Below are positions 9,340-18,655 of a DNA stretch of 55,391 nt, piece by piece. The number at the start of each line of letters is the position of its first letter. The stretch's first letter is position 1. Source of the DNA: a candidate division WOR-3 bacterium (GTDB lineage: Bacteria; Hydrothermota; Tepidihabitantia; SM23-42). The stretch is from contig JAOUFJ010000016.1 in assembly GCA_029858255.1 (NCBI GenBank), positions 1-55,391 of the forward strand, in the 5' to 3' direction. Under the pieces are notes generated by a model that saw only the letters and a list, made by a program, of their open reading frames with translations, did not search any database and had not been told where the DNA came from. A program made the position numbers and the translations under genes.

Positions 9340-9346
9340 TCCCCGA

Positions 9347-11785
9347 CTAGAAGATTTCCTCTTCTTCAAAATCTTCCTGCTCTTCGCCACGGTCACGCTC
9401 GGGACGGTAGCGGTTGAAATTGAAAGTAAGCGTGAACATCACCATCGGCGATTTGCGGGAAAATTCGGTGTAGGAGTAAAAATCGCTGCCTTCACTCGTG
9501 AATTTGTGCCTGGCACTGCTGAAAATATTCCGCAATTGCAGCGTCGCGGAAAGTTTTTTGTTCCAGAGATCCTGTCTGATCGCGGCATTCGTGGCAAAAA
9601 ATCCTTCACGCCGTCCTTGAGAAGAAACCGAAGGACTGTAGTAAATAGTGTTCAGCTGCAGCCGCGTCGAGCCCGTGATCCTGAAGATTGTATTGATCCT
9701 GGTGTTCCAGTTGAAACTCCCTCGCGAGAAATCTTCACCGTACAACGTTCCTTCTATGCGGTAGTCATAGATATCACCAGTAAGGCTGAGGTTCAACCAC
9801 TTGAACAGATCCCAATCGAGCATTGCTTCGGCCCCGAACGAATAATCTGTCCCCACGTTCTCGACCGAATGTAGTATTACATTTTCGTCATAAACGGACC
9901 GGACGCGCTCGATCTTGTTCTCGGTCTCCCGATAATAGCCTTCCAGCGAAAGGAAATTGCGGCCGAAATGCTTCTGGTAACCAAGTTCATATGAATTGAT
10001 GTATTCGGGCTTCAACGCCGGATTACCGACACGCACATTATAAGCATCCATCCACGTTTCGAATGGCTCGAGGTCCCAACCCCGTGGACGGTCGATTCTG
10101 CGCGTGTAGCTTGCCATCACCTCATGCTCGCCCGGGAATTGATAAGAAAGATGAGCGGTCGGGAAGTAATCCCACCGGTCTATAGTAAAGCTCTCGTCTT
10201 CGCCAAGCAACTCGATGAGCCGGTACGTATATTCGCCGCGCAGACCAGCCTGATAACCGAAATCACCCCACTCGCCTCTATACAGACCATATAGTGAATG
10301 AATCCTGTCATCGTACTCTATTGTGTGGCTGAACTGCGGTCTGAATTCGTATTCACCGGTGATAGTATCGTACTCGAACATTTCGGTACTGTCAGTCGTA
10401 CCATCAATACTAGCTTGATATCCTGCTTCCAACAGATTCGTCTGCAAGAAGGGAAAGGCATAATCAAGATTCGCCCGCAGCCGGTTCGAAGGACCTTTTT
10501 CTCTTGTGATAACACCATAAGTTATGATACCATTCTCGTCAAAGAGCTCGGTACTTGATTCTTCATCCCCGCTCCGCCTGCTGAGCATCACATGTCCATT
10601 GAGACTGTGTTCCTTGACACCAAAGGTGTGTGTGTAATCGGTATTCAAAGAGTAGTAGTTGCCGCCGCGCTTCGATCCTGCTTCGCTTGTGTAAAGATTA
10701 TGCGTGTCCCCGGGTACGGTCCACTCATCATAATCCCGCTCAGCGGTATTCTCGCTGTCCCTTCCGCCGTATCGCCCCGCTAAATTCAATACATCACCTG
10801 GGCTCAGATATATATCGATGCCACCTCTCAGTCCGTAAAATTGCCTGTGCCAGCGCATGTCACCGCTCGAATTGATATACGAAGTGGTGTCGCCGACCGT
10901 TGTCCGGTTTTCCAATGTTACCGAACCCGGATAGGCTCCATCATTGTAGTTAGCACCGAAATATAGGTTGAATTTCTCCATCCGGTGGTTCAGCAGAAAG
11001 TCCGCGCCATATTTATCGTCAAGTCCGATGTTAGCATTCGCGATACCATTTGTCCCCTGTGATTTTTGTTTCTTCATTACGATATTTATGATACCGGCAA
11101 TACCGCTGGGGTCATACTTCGCCGAGGGGTTTGTTATTATCTCAATATTCTCGATCGCATTCGCCGGTATTTGCTGCAGAGCATCATCGGGTTCGAGCAC
11201 GGTCGGCCTGCCATCAATCAACAGGGTGAAATTTGTGCTGCCGCGGAGAGTCACATTACCCTCAACGTCGACCGTCACCGACGGAACATTTTCCAGAACA
11301 TCGACTGCCGTACCCGACGTCGCCGTGTAGTGCTTGCTCACGTTGATCACCTTCTTGTCGATCTTGAATTCGACGGCCGGTTTGTCGCTCGTCACATCAA
11401 CGCCTTCCATCATCAGAACGGCTCTCTCCAACTCGATCATACCCAATCCTACGCCCTCATCCGACGACACTACCCTGACGGTATCGATGGTCGTCGGATA
11501 GTACCCCATGAAAGAAACTTCTAATCTATAGGTCCCGGGTCTCACGCCCGTCAGACGGAATAACCCATCATTGTTTGTCGTAGCGCCCGTGATCTGTTCC
11601 TTGCCGTCGCTGCCATACAAGACAACGTTCGCATATTCGAGCGGCGAGCCGAGTTGTGCGTCGACCACCTGGCCAGCGATCATGCCGCCAGGAAGAGTCT
11701 GTGCAACCGCCAAAGAGCCACTCACCATTAGTGCGAGTGACAAAATCACTGTCATTATCCCATAACTATAAAATACCCTGCCCAT
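9347..11785 (-). CDS. TonB-dependent receptor-like outer-membrane beta-barrel protein
   Basis: The start is ATG 11785 behind AAGGAGAG; an upstream in-frame codon at 11812 precedes the ribosome site and is rejected. The 812-residue protein has a signal peptide ending LAVAQ and a carboxypeptidase-regulatory-like domain (~25-105; GMIAGQVVDAQLGSPLEYANV, then GVRPGTYRLEVSFMGY). A TonB plug follows (~115-220; VDVLENVPSVTVDVEGNVTL, LLIDGRP, IENIEIITNPSAKYDPSG). The rest is a long beta-barrel of the OMP_b-brl_3 type with many alternating aromatic strands. The last residues are strongly acidic (EEQEDFEEEEIF) instead of ending in the usual aromatic barrel signature. Role: import or export of an unknown large ligand across the outer membrane. 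Confidence 0.9.
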   Translation of the reverse strand: MGRVFYSYGIMTVILSLALMVSGSLAVAQTLPGGMIAGQVVDAQLGSPLEYANVVLYGSDGKEQITGATTNNDGLFRLTGVRPGTYRLEVSFMGYYPTTIDTVRVVSSDEGVGLGMIELERAVLMMEGVDVTSDKPAVEFKIDKKVINVSKHYTATSGTAVDVLENVPSVTVDVEGNVTLRGSTNFTLLIDGRPTVLEPDDALQQIPANAIENIEIITNPSAKYDPSGIAGIINIVMKKQKSQGTNGIANANIGLDDKYGADFLLNHRMEKFNLYFGANYNDGAYPGSVTLENRTTVGDTTSYINSSGDMRWHRQFYGLRGGIDIYLSPGDVLNLAGRYGGRDSENTAERDYDEWTVPGDTHNLYTSEAGSKRGGNYYSLNTDYTHTFGVKEHSLNGHVMLSRRSGDEESSTELFDENGIITYGVITREKGPSNRLRANLDYAFPFLQTNLLEAGYQASIDGTTDSTEMFEYDTITGEYEFRPQFSHTIEYDDRIHSLYGLYRGEWGDFGYQAGLRGEYTYRLIELLGEDESFTIDRWDYFPTAHLSYQFPGEHEVMASYTRRIDRPRGWDLEPFETWMDAYNVRVGNPALKPEYINSYELGYQKHFGRNFLSLEGYYRETENKIERVRSVYDENVILHSVENVGTDYSFGAEAMLDWDLFKWLNLSLTGDIYDYRIEGTLYGEDFSRGSFNWNTRINTIFRITGSTRLQLNTIYYSPSVSSQGRREGFFATNAAIRQDLWNKKLSATLQLRNIFSSARHKFTSEGSDFYSYTEFSRKSPMVMFTLTFNFNRYRPERDRGEEQEDFEEEEIF

Positions 11786-11961
11786 TATTCTCTCCTTGAT
11801 AGGACACCACAAAAGGGTTCTTTGTTTATCTGTCTTATTGTTATATTAGACAACAAAGGCTTTCATTAACTTGCGCTATTTTACGGTCACCGAAAATAAC
11901 ATTAAGGGTGGAGTATATACAGAAATATGGGTATTTCAAGCCTTAATTGGGGGCGGTCAGA

Positions 11962-13413
11962 TCAGCAAGGACCCTGGTTGTTGCCGAGCTTATCCTTAAT
12001 GCCATCCCAATCGAGATTCTCGTCGAGGAAATTGTGCACAAAATCACCTTCTATGTACGGGCACACGTTACGCCTGGCAATACGGTGTATGTTGAGAAGG
12101 TGCCTCACCGAAATATTGTCCGTCGTGATGTTCTTACCTCTTGTTCCACAAGCGAGCATCAGCGAAGGTCTGAGCCTGTTATACGTACCGCCGAGTGCTC
12201 CCTGCGAAGCCGGCGTGTTCACCAGGATCCGCCCGGCATTTATGGCCGAAGAGAAATATTCTATCTTCTCTTCATCGTTAGAGAATATACTCGCCGTGTG
12301 CCCGAGGCCACCATAGCGGTTGATCCTCCGGCAGAGTTCGATCGCCTGGTCAAATGTATCGGCTACGTAGAATGCAAGTATTGGGGCAAGGATCTCAAGT
12401 GAGAGCGGCGATTGGATGCCGACTTCTTCAAGGGGCGCGATCAGAATGCTCGTGTCGCGCGGTACTTTGATCCCGGCCATTTCGGCGATCGTCGCAGCAG
12501 ATTGACCGATGACCTCTACCTTCATGACCTTTGTTTCATTGTTGAATGCCACTGGCTCAAGCCGCCTGATCTCATCTTCCGACAGAAAATAGGCCTTGCG
12601 TTTCTTGAATTCACGAACTACCTCATCGACATTGTCGCAGTTTGCGACGACCGCCTGCTCACTTGCGCAAACTGTACCGTGATCGAATGTTTTCGACAAG
12701 ACGATTTGCTCAACAGCAAAAGGAACATCCGCGCTCCTGCCAATATATACAGGCACATTTCCAGGTCCGATACCGATCGCGGGATTGCCGGACTTCTGCG
12801 CGGCTCTTACGAGTTCCACAGAACCGGTCGCCAGGATCAGATTTATGCGATGGTGAGACATCAACTCCAAAACTTCTTCACGGGTCGATGTCTTTATCCA
12901 CTGCACACAGTTTTCCGGAGCGCCGGCGTCGAGCGCCGCCTCGTAGAGAAGGCGGCACGCCTCCACCGAGCATTTCCTTGCTGCACCATGGGGCCTGATA
13001 ATGATCGGATTTCTCGATTTCATCGCGATCAAGATCTTGAACATCACAGTTGAACTCGGGTTAGTGATGGGTGTCACGGCAAAGATCGGACCCACCGGTT
13101 CGGCAACTTCCACAACTCCCTGCTCCTTATCCTCACTGATGACGCCAACCGTCTTCATATCCTTGATATCTTGATACACATAATGTGTAGCAATGACGTT
13201 CTTGATAACCTTATCTTCCCACTTGCCCAGTTTGGTCTCCTCGTATGTGAGTTTGGCTAACCGGATACGGTTATTAAAGCCGGCCCTAAATACTGCTTCG
13301 ACGATGCGGTCGGTCTGTTCCTGGTTGTAACGACGAAATGCTTCGGCCGCATTCACGGCGTCGGCAACGATCTTATCTATATCCAGCCCTGGCGTGCGGT
13401 AGACTTCATTCAT
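11962..13413 (-). CDS. CoA-acylating aldehyde dehydrogenase (acetaldehyde dehydrogenase type)
   Basis: 483 residues of the aldehyde dehydrogenase superfamily, closest in pattern to EutE/PduP and the N-terminal half of AdhE, which convert aldehyde + CoA + NAD to acyl-CoA. Catalytic Cys249 lies in FDHGTVCASEQAVV. The segments PVGPIFAVTPITNPSSTVMFK, IGIGPGNVPVYI and GGLGHTASIFS are those of the CoA-acylating branch. There is no iron-dependent alcohol dehydrogenase half, so this is a stand-alone enzyme. No microcompartment shell genes are nearby. The start at ATG 13413 has no clear ribosome site. It would link acetyl-CoA to aldehyde/alcohol formation in the cytosol. Confidence 0.9.
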   Translation of the reverse strand: MNEVYRTPGLDIDKIVADAVNAAEAFRRYNQEQTDRIVEAVFRAGFNNRIRLAKLTYEETKLGKWEDKVIKNVIATHYVYQDIKDMKTVGVISEDKEQGVVEVAEPVGPIFAVTPITNPSSTVMFKILIAMKSRNPIIIRPHGAARKCSVEACRLLYEAALDAGAPENCVQWIKTSTREEVLELMSHHRINLILATGSVELVRAAQKSGNPAIGIGPGNVPVYIGRSADVPFAVEQIVLSKTFDHGTVCASEQAVVANCDNVDEVVREFKKRKAYFLSEDEIRRLEPVAFNNETKVMKVEVIGQSAATIAEMAGIKVPRDTSILIAPLEEVGIQSPLSLEILAPILAFYVADTFDQAIELCRRINRYGGLGHTASIFSNDEEKIEYFSSAINAGRILVNTPASQGALGGTYNRLRPSLMLACGTRGKNITTDNISVRHLLNIHRIARRNVCPYIEGDFVHNFLDENLDWDGIKDKLGNNQGPC

Positions 13414-13617
13414 AAAGATGCATAAATAATAGGAAATTCTCGTGCGTTGTCAATCCACAATAGTGTAGGGCTGGGCTTAAGCCCTGCAAGTATCCTTTAC
13501 TGTTCGAGTGTAATCGAGAACAAGCACTTATTGACTTCTCGACGCGGTCGCCTTCGCCTCCCTTGCTCGAAGAGTAACAAGTATCATTCCGGCTGGAGAT
13601 CCTTTATATAAGAAGAA

Positions 13618-13640
13618 GGGGAGCGGTGAAACCGCTCCCC
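13618..13640 (-). terminator. Intrinsic terminator of the BNR exoprotein gene
   Basis: GGGGAGCGGT (13618-13627), loop GAA, ACCGCTCCCC (13631-13640): a perfect 10-bp stem. On the minus strand it is followed by a T-rich run (TTCTTCTTAT), and it lies 53 bp after the stop at 13693. Confidence 0.85.
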
Positions 13641-13692
13641 AACACCTGCACATCCAAACTGGATAGTACTTCTTATTTATTGTAATAAATAC

Positions 13693-15189
13693 TTATCTTA
13701 TGAGCAGTACTTTTTCCGTGGCACTGAAATCACCGGCCTCCAACTTCACGAAATACACGCCGCCAGCTAATTGGCGATTAGCATAATCAGTACCATCCCA
13801 TTTCACTGATGACTGACAACCGATGACCGATGACGGCAAAGAAAATGATTTCAAGAGCTTTCCCGCTGCATCATAGATCTTCAGTCCTGCATTCTTGATG
13901 TTATCCGTTATCTGATATCTGATATCGGCAAAGTGAGTGAAAGGATTAGGTGCGGCATTTAATTGCAGAGAGTGTGCGGTGCCATTAGTCAACTCAACAA
14001 TTCCAGTATTACCGGTGGGGTTACGTTTGTAATAGATCTCCCAGTTGCCGGGACGTTCGTCGGCCCAGGCCACGTGCACCTTTGCGCCCGAGACACAGAC
14101 TGATGCATTCTGAGAGATACTCGTATCGTCCGTAAGCCTGATATCCGGATCCCAGCTCGCACCACAATCGTTTGATACTTTGTAGTATATTTCTTCATTG
14201 GCATCACGCATATCCTGCCAGACCAGGTGGACATTTTGACCAGAAGCCGCTAACGATGGATAATACGAATCGGCACCGTCATTGGTGAGTCTCGCGTCTG
14301 TGCCCCAGGTCTGACCGTTATCGGTCGAAGATTTGTAGTACATTTCGAAATTCCCGTCGCGGTTCTCTTCCCAGGCAACATGGACATTATTTGTGGCAAC
14401 GGCGACACCTGGTGCATTCGAGAAATTATCGTTCTCGGTCAATCTCGTTTCAACACCCCATGTAATACCGTCATCGGTTGAACGCCTGTAGTAGATCTCG
14501 TTATTCGTGAATCCGTGACGTGAGTCATGCCACGCCACGTGCACGTATGATTCGTACGCAGCTATTGAAGGGTGTTCAGAAAAGCCCGCCGCGTTCGATA
14601 CTTGAACCGGTGCTTGCCAGGAATTTCCATTGTCCGTTGACCGGCAGTAATAGACCTCGGTATTACCCATCAAGCTGAAATCTACCCACACGACATGGAC
14701 ATATCCGCCAACAACCGCGACCGAAGGCATACCCTGGGGTCCTGCAACCGAAGTAACGAGCGTATCGTTACTCCATGTATTACCACCATCAGTAGAACCC
14801 TTATAGTATACATCGACGTCACCGCCGCGCTCATCCTCCCACACGACATGCACATCTGTACCGCTAACCGCGATCCCGGGCCAGTATGAACCTGCAGCAT
14901 CATCCGTCAATCTCATGTCTGCGCTCCACATTACGCCGCCATCCTCAGAATACTTATGGTAAATCTCGTAATTTCCATCCCGATTGTCATACCACACGAC
15001 GTGCACATCGTCATCATAAGCAGCGATACAACGGGCATTGGGGTCAGCCGTGAATGATGAATCATTATCCATTGTCAGCCGGTAATCCGCTTGCCACTGG
15101 CCGAAGAGCAAACCTCCCTGCAAGCAGACGAGCAAGAGCGCGATCGACACACCTCTGCCGATACTTCTATAACATACTTTGTCCAGCAT
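13693..15189 (-). CDS. Secreted BNR/Asp-box beta-propeller protein with sorting domain
   Basis: 498 residues starting at ATG 15189 behind GGGAGG, with a signal peptide ending LLFGQ. Residues ~50-400 contain six to seven ~52-residue repeats (VHVVWxDxRxGNxEIYYKxSTDGGxTW), the BNR/Asp-box pattern of sialidase-like propellers. No sialidase catalytic Arg triad or Tyr is recognisable, so a binding or structural role is more likely than glycosidase activity. The last ~85 residues are the sorting domain (APNPF, IRYQITDN, LKIYDAAGKLLKSF, end EKVLLIR), nearly the same as at 5582 and 17141. A perfect terminator follows the gene. Confidence 0.85.
   Translation of the reverse strand: MLDKVCYRSIGRGVSIALLLVCLQGGLLFGQWQADYRLTMDNDSSFTADPNARCIAAYDDDVHVVWYDNRDGNYEIYHKYSEDGGVMWSADMRLTDDAAGSYWPGIAVSGTDVHVVWEDERGGDVDVYYKGSTDGGNTWSNDTLVTSVAGPQGMPSVAVVGGYVHVVWVDFSLMGNTEVYYCRSTDNGNSWQAPVQVSNAAGFSEHPSIAAYESYVHVAWHDSRHGFTNNEIYYRRSTDDGITWGVETRLTENDNFSNAPGVAVATNNVHVAWEENRDGNFEMYYKSSTDNGQTWGTDARLTNDGADSYYPSLAASGQNVHLVWQDMRDANEEIYYKVSNDCGASWDPDIRLTDDTSISQNASVCVSGAKVHVAWADERPGNWEIYYKRNPTGNTGIVELTNGTAHSLQLNAAPNPFTHFADIRYQITDNIKNAGLKIYDAAGKLLKSFSLPSSVIGCQSSVKWDGTDYANRQLAGGVYFVKLEAGDFSATEKVLLIR
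13807..13926 (-). repeat. Heptanucleotide tracts within the sorting-domain coding region
   Basis: Plus-strand reading: TGATGAC-TGACAAC-CGATGAC-CGATGAC (13807-13834) and TGTTATC-CGTTATC-TGATATC-TGATATC (13899-13926). They encode the SSVIGCQSS and DIRYQITDN segments. Confidence 0.6.
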
Positions 15190-15601
15190 CTTTTCCTCCC
15201 TTTCGGTTTTTGCAGCCTAACCAGGGCGCAGTCGCATTAGACAATTAGACGATCTCTTCAGCTCACGACACCTGAACAGCAGTATCGTCGTCCTGTCACA
15301 GCTCTCTTCACGTGGAGCGGTAAAAACCAATTCACGATGTAGGGGCTTCACTACAGCACTATTTTTTTACTAAAGCCTTGCCTAATGGTTAGCCGCTTCT
15401 GGATTATTATACGCATCCCCCTCAACTTCCTCTCACACACCCTCTCACGACAACACGGGGACAGACAACACGGGGACAGGCATAAACTTTTATAACTTTT
15501 TGTCCAATAATGAGCCGATATTTCAGTACAATTGTTGCTGACTTCCTTTCTCCACGTTTTCCACTTACTTTTGATAGAATGATAACTCTGGAGCGAGATT
15601 G
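15190..15601. other. 412-bp intergenic region with a tandem 15-bp repeat
   Basis: The only clear structure is ACAACACGGGGACAG repeated back to back (15450-15464 and 15465-15479), followed by an AT-rich stretch ending TTTTTGTCC. Short GGGGACAG...TTTTGTCCC motifs of this kind are common intergenic repeats. No gene or promoter for the divergent side is evident. Confidence 0.5.
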
Positions 15602-17005
15602 TTACCTGATTTTGACTACCTTCTGAACGATCTTTTCGTCTATCTCTATGAAGTATATGCCACGCGTTATCATAGAGGGTTCCACTACTCTCCCCATGAT
15701 GTCATAGACGCGATATTTCTTTCCCTCGGGCAATCGCAAAGGACCGCTGACGATCGTCGCACTGAGATTTTCGTATTCCGTCACGGGTTTGGTGATCGGT
15801 TCCTCTCCAATACCTACCGGCGCTGTTAGCCAGGGATCGAAATCCACATGATCGCTAACCGAATCACCCAGCCCACCGGGATTGAAATTCGCATGATACG
15901 GACCGGTAGCATGTCCCCACCAGTTGTATTCGGCGCTCACCATAATACTCGTATCAATGTTGCACAAACCGTAGCCAGCGTTATCTATTATGTTGTTATA
16001 ATTGATTAGAGGGACAGAACCATTTTTGAAGCATATACCGGTACTACAATTGGCAGCAATGGTGTTACCGGTGATGAGTGGGTCCGAATTGTCGCAATCG
16101 ATACCGCCGCCTTCAACAGCATTATTAGCGATGATTGTGTTCGAAGTGATGATCGGATATGACCAGAAGCAGCCAATGCCACCGCCTTTCTGCGCCGAGT
16201 TGCCAGTGATCGTGTTGAGCGTGATGTAGGCTTGAGAAAATTCGTAGCAATAAATGCCGCCACCGTAGGCAGTTGCCGTATTACCAGTGATCGTATTGCC
16301 GGTGAAAACAGATATCCCGCCGCCGCTGCTATGGAATATCCCACCGCCGCACAACGCATGGTTATCTGAGATAGTATTGCTCGTAACCACCGGTAGACTA
16401 ATGAAGAGATTCATTCCGCCGCCATAATGCGCAGCCGTGTTCCCGGAAACGACATTTTCTACGATTGTCGGCTCGCTTTTCCAGCAACTTATCCCCCCAC
16501 CATCATGACCAGCCGTGTTGTTGCTAATGGTGTTGCCGATTATCAATGGACGACCATACACACAACCGATACCGCCGCCATCTTGATATGCATGATTGCC
16601 GACTATTGAATTGTCAATGATCATGGGTGATGCGAGGTAGTAATTGACATATATACCTCCACCATCCTCGGAAGAGTAGCCGTGCTGAATAGTGAACCCC
16701 TTGATCACGGTTGTTGAATCTGTTGCAGTCTCGAATACTATCACACTTCCGGCGCTGTCTCCGTCAATAATCGTCGTATCGCGACCTAGTTCGCTGACCA
16801 GATCTATACCCTGGGTGATTGGCCAGACAATGTTTTCGTTATAAATACCAGGACCGACAAGCACCGTGTCATTTGCGGCACAACAATAGAGTGCAGTTTT
16901 GATCGAATTGAGCATAGAATCAGGGTGCACGTACCAGGTGGTTGCGAACGCCATGGTAAAAACAAATAAACCTACGATTCCAACTACTAAAGAATCTCTC
17001 TTCAT
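15602..17005 (-). CDS. Secreted right-handed beta-helix protein with sorting domain
   Basis: 467 residues from ATG 17005, with a signal peptide ending FTMAFATTW. Residues ~30-360 form a parallel beta-helix: repeated ~24-residue coils of the type ITGNTI..N.A..GGGI.C, as in polymorphic outer-membrane and NosD-like proteins. A YNWWGHATGP segment closes the helix, as in the 46887 protein. The C-terminus is the second type of tag seen here (SGPLRLPEGKKYRVYDIMG, GIYFIEID, end QKVVKIR), shared with the 23057 and 53189 genes. It is likely displayed on or released from the surface, possibly polysaccharide-binding; no lyase active site is visible. A consensus promoter lies 65 bp upstream. Confidence 0.85.
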   Translation of the reverse strand: MKRDSLVVGIVGLFVFTMAFATTWYVHPDSMLNSIKTALYCCAANDTVLVGPGIYNENIVWPITQGIDLVSELGRDTTIIDGDSAGSVIVFETATDSTTVIKGFTIQHGYSSEDGGGIYVNYYLASPMIIDNSIVGNHAYQDGGGIGCVYGRPLIIGNTISNNTAGHDGGGISCWKSEPTIVENVVSGNTAAHYGGGMNLFISLPVVTSNTISDNHALCGGGIFHSSGGGISVFTGNTITGNTATAYGGGIYCYEFSQAYITLNTITGNSAQKGGGIGCFWSYPIITSNTIIANNAVEGGGIDCDNSDPLITGNTIAANCSTGICFKNGSVPLINYNNIIDNAGYGLCNIDTSIMVSAEYNWWGHATGPYHANFNPGGLGDSVSDHVDFDPWLTAPVGIGEEPITKPVTEYENLSATIVSGPLRLPEGKKYRVYDIMGRVVEPSMITRGIYFIEIDEKIVQKVVKIR

Positions 17006-17069
17006 ATCTACCCCGCTACTTGTAACAACAAACCGACAAGCAGACTAAAGTGAATACTGTTTTTACAGA

Positions 17070-17097
17070 ATTATATGCTGGAAGTCGCGGCTGTCAA
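17070..17097 (-). promoter_or_regulatory. Consensus promoter of the beta-helix gene
   Basis: Minus strand: TTGACA (17097-17092), 16 bp, TATAAT (17075-17070); both boxes are exact consensus. Confidence 0.75.
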
Positions 17098-17140
17098 GAA
17101 CACCGATGGCAGCCAGTGGCATATAACCAACCCCCCGGGT

Positions 17141-18541
17141 CTATCGTATCAACAGCACCTTCTTTGTGGCACTATAGTCTCCTGCCTCAAGTTTTATAAA
17201 ATACACACCGCTGGGTACCCTCCTGCACGCATCATCAACGCCGTTCCAGACAACCGACGACTGATAACCGATAGCAGATGACGGTACAAAAAACGACTTC
17301 ACCAGCCGTCCACAGGCATCATAGATTTTGAGCCCCATGTCCCGTCCATAGGACAAGGATTCTCGCCCTTCCAGGGCGGAACGCTCTCCGCTATGCTCTA
17401 TGCCAAAGCTGACCGTTGTCAGCTTCGAGAACGGATTCGGACTAACCCACAATACTAGCACTCCAACATGCTTACTCGATTGTTCTTCGTCTTCATGTAT
17501 TGCCATCAGTGAGTCGCAATATAAGTTTTTTGCATCACGTGCCTGAATTGCCAGCATTAATGTGTCGGCACTACTGTAGGGAGCAGCAATCAATGCAATC
17601 ACGATTTCTTCTATGCCGCCGGGTGGAATGCTAAATGGACCGCATGACATCAACGTACGGTGGTCATCAGGTCCATAGGGAAGTGAGTCATACGGCTCAT
17701 AGACGCCGGTTCTGAAATTGTAACCGGCCATAGAAAGATACCTCTCATAGTCAAGATTAGGTTCAAGATTAAGCGTAAAAAGCTTGTGAGCTGTGCAACC
17801 TACATTGCTGGGGGTTTTGATGAATAACACACCCGCTGCGACAGTATCATTGCTGTAAATAGACGTTGTACCGTAGAAATAGCCTAGATTTTCGACGAGA
17901 AAACTATCTTGCGGACTTGGGTAAAACCATTTATGCAGAATGAGTCCATTAAAAAATCCGGCGGGCTCCAGACAATCAGCATCCCACATAACTGCAAAAA
18001 TCGCATTTTCTATTGTGTGTGTAGTGCAATTCTTGATCTCATACTTGAGAAATATTACGTCATCAACAGAGACAAATGTATCAGCGAATGTCGTTTGATA
18101 TATTTCGATGCCTATTGGTCTGCCATCACCCGCTATGTGCAGATTCGAATCCAGATCATTATAGCAGGACCAGGATTCTTGAACAGTCAGCGGTATCTGG
18201 GGAGCCATAGGAAAGATATCGAGATTTGGTGGCCAGTCACCTGGATGCATGTATACCCTTACTTGCGGGTCAAGCGGGTTCTGATGCCCCAAACCTGGGC
18301 CAAACTCTGCTTCGCCATCATGCGGGCCATAACCAAGGGTTACCAATGTCTCTGATTGCGGCGATATCGTACCGAACCACACACCAGCACCATAAAATGG
18401 TATGCTCTCAGGCAGCCAGTAACTACCAATGCCGCCAAGCCTTCCGTAATTGGTAACTTCAAGTATCCAATTGTTTACGTCATGCGTATCCGCGTCCCAA
18501 ATACTGAAGCACACAAGTGTAACTGCCAATACTGCCTGCAT
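17141..18541 (-). CDS. Secreted protein of unknown function with sorting domain and in-frame palindromic insert
   Basis: 466 residues from ATG 18541; an in-frame stop lies just upstream, so no earlier start is available. The signal peptide is short (MQAVLAVTLVCFSIWDA). The body (~15-370) is not recognised; it is rich in aromatic residues and has Cys pairs. The final domain has VSPNPF, LKIYDACGRLVKSF and the end KKVLLIR. It carries an insertion (GERSALEGRESLSYGRDMG) where its paralogues have only a few residues. The insert is encoded by a palindrome. The upstream ribosome site is weak. Confidence 0.75.
   Translation of the reverse strand: MQAVLAVTLVCFSIWDADTHDVNNWILEVTNYGRLGGIGSYWLPESIPFYGAGVWFGTISPQSETLVTLGYGPHDGEAEFGPGLGHQNPLDPQVRVYMHPGDWPPNLDIFPMAPQIPLTVQESWSCYNDLDSNLHIAGDGRPIGIEIYQTTFADTFVSVDDVIFLKYEIKNCTTHTIENAIFAVMWDADCLEPAGFFNGLILHKWFYPSPQDSFLVENLGYFYGTTSIYSNDTVAAGVLFIKTPSNVGCTAHKLFTLNLEPNLDYERYLSMAGYNFRTGVYEPYDSLPYGPDDHRTLMSCGPFSIPPGGIEEIVIALIAAPYSSADTLMLAIQARDAKNLYCDSLMAIHEDEEQSSKHVGVLVLWVSPNPFSKLTTVSFGIEHSGERSALEGRESLSYGRDMGLKIYDACGRLVKSFFVPSSAIGYQSSVVWNGVDDACRRVPSGVYFIKLEAGDYSATKKVLLIR
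17255..17282 (-). repeat. Heptanucleotide tract in the sorting-domain coding region
   Basis: Plus-strand reading: CGACGAC-TGATAAC-CGATAGC-AGATGAC, encoding part of PSSAIGYQSSV. Confidence 0.5.
17342..17385 (-). repeat. Palindromic element inserted in frame in a coding sequence
   Basis: Around 17360-17381 the plus strand reads TTC-T-CGCCCT-TCC-AGGGCG-GAA: a 9-bp hairpin with one bulged base. It corresponds exactly to the extra residues SALEGRES in the sorting domain, which paralogues at 5582 and 13693 lack. Confidence 0.55.
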
Positions 18542-18600
18542 GTTCTATCTTAACAACGATTCGTGAAATATTTGTGAAAATTCTATTCACCAAATATATC

Positions 18601-18628
18601 TTGATTTTCATTACTTTCGGTGTATACT
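18601..18628 (+). promoter_or_regulatory. Promoter of the DUF2703 gene
   Basis: TTGATT (18601-18606), 16 bp, TATACT (18623-18628). Confidence 0.6.
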
Positions 18629-18655
18629 TAAGGGCACATTGCGAAGGAGGATCTT

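Noticed and set aside
9227-9874. 215-codon plus-strand open frame over the receptor gene
   Set aside because: It overlaps the end of the 7222 gene and the antisense of a clear TonB-receptor barrel; the translation has no family features.
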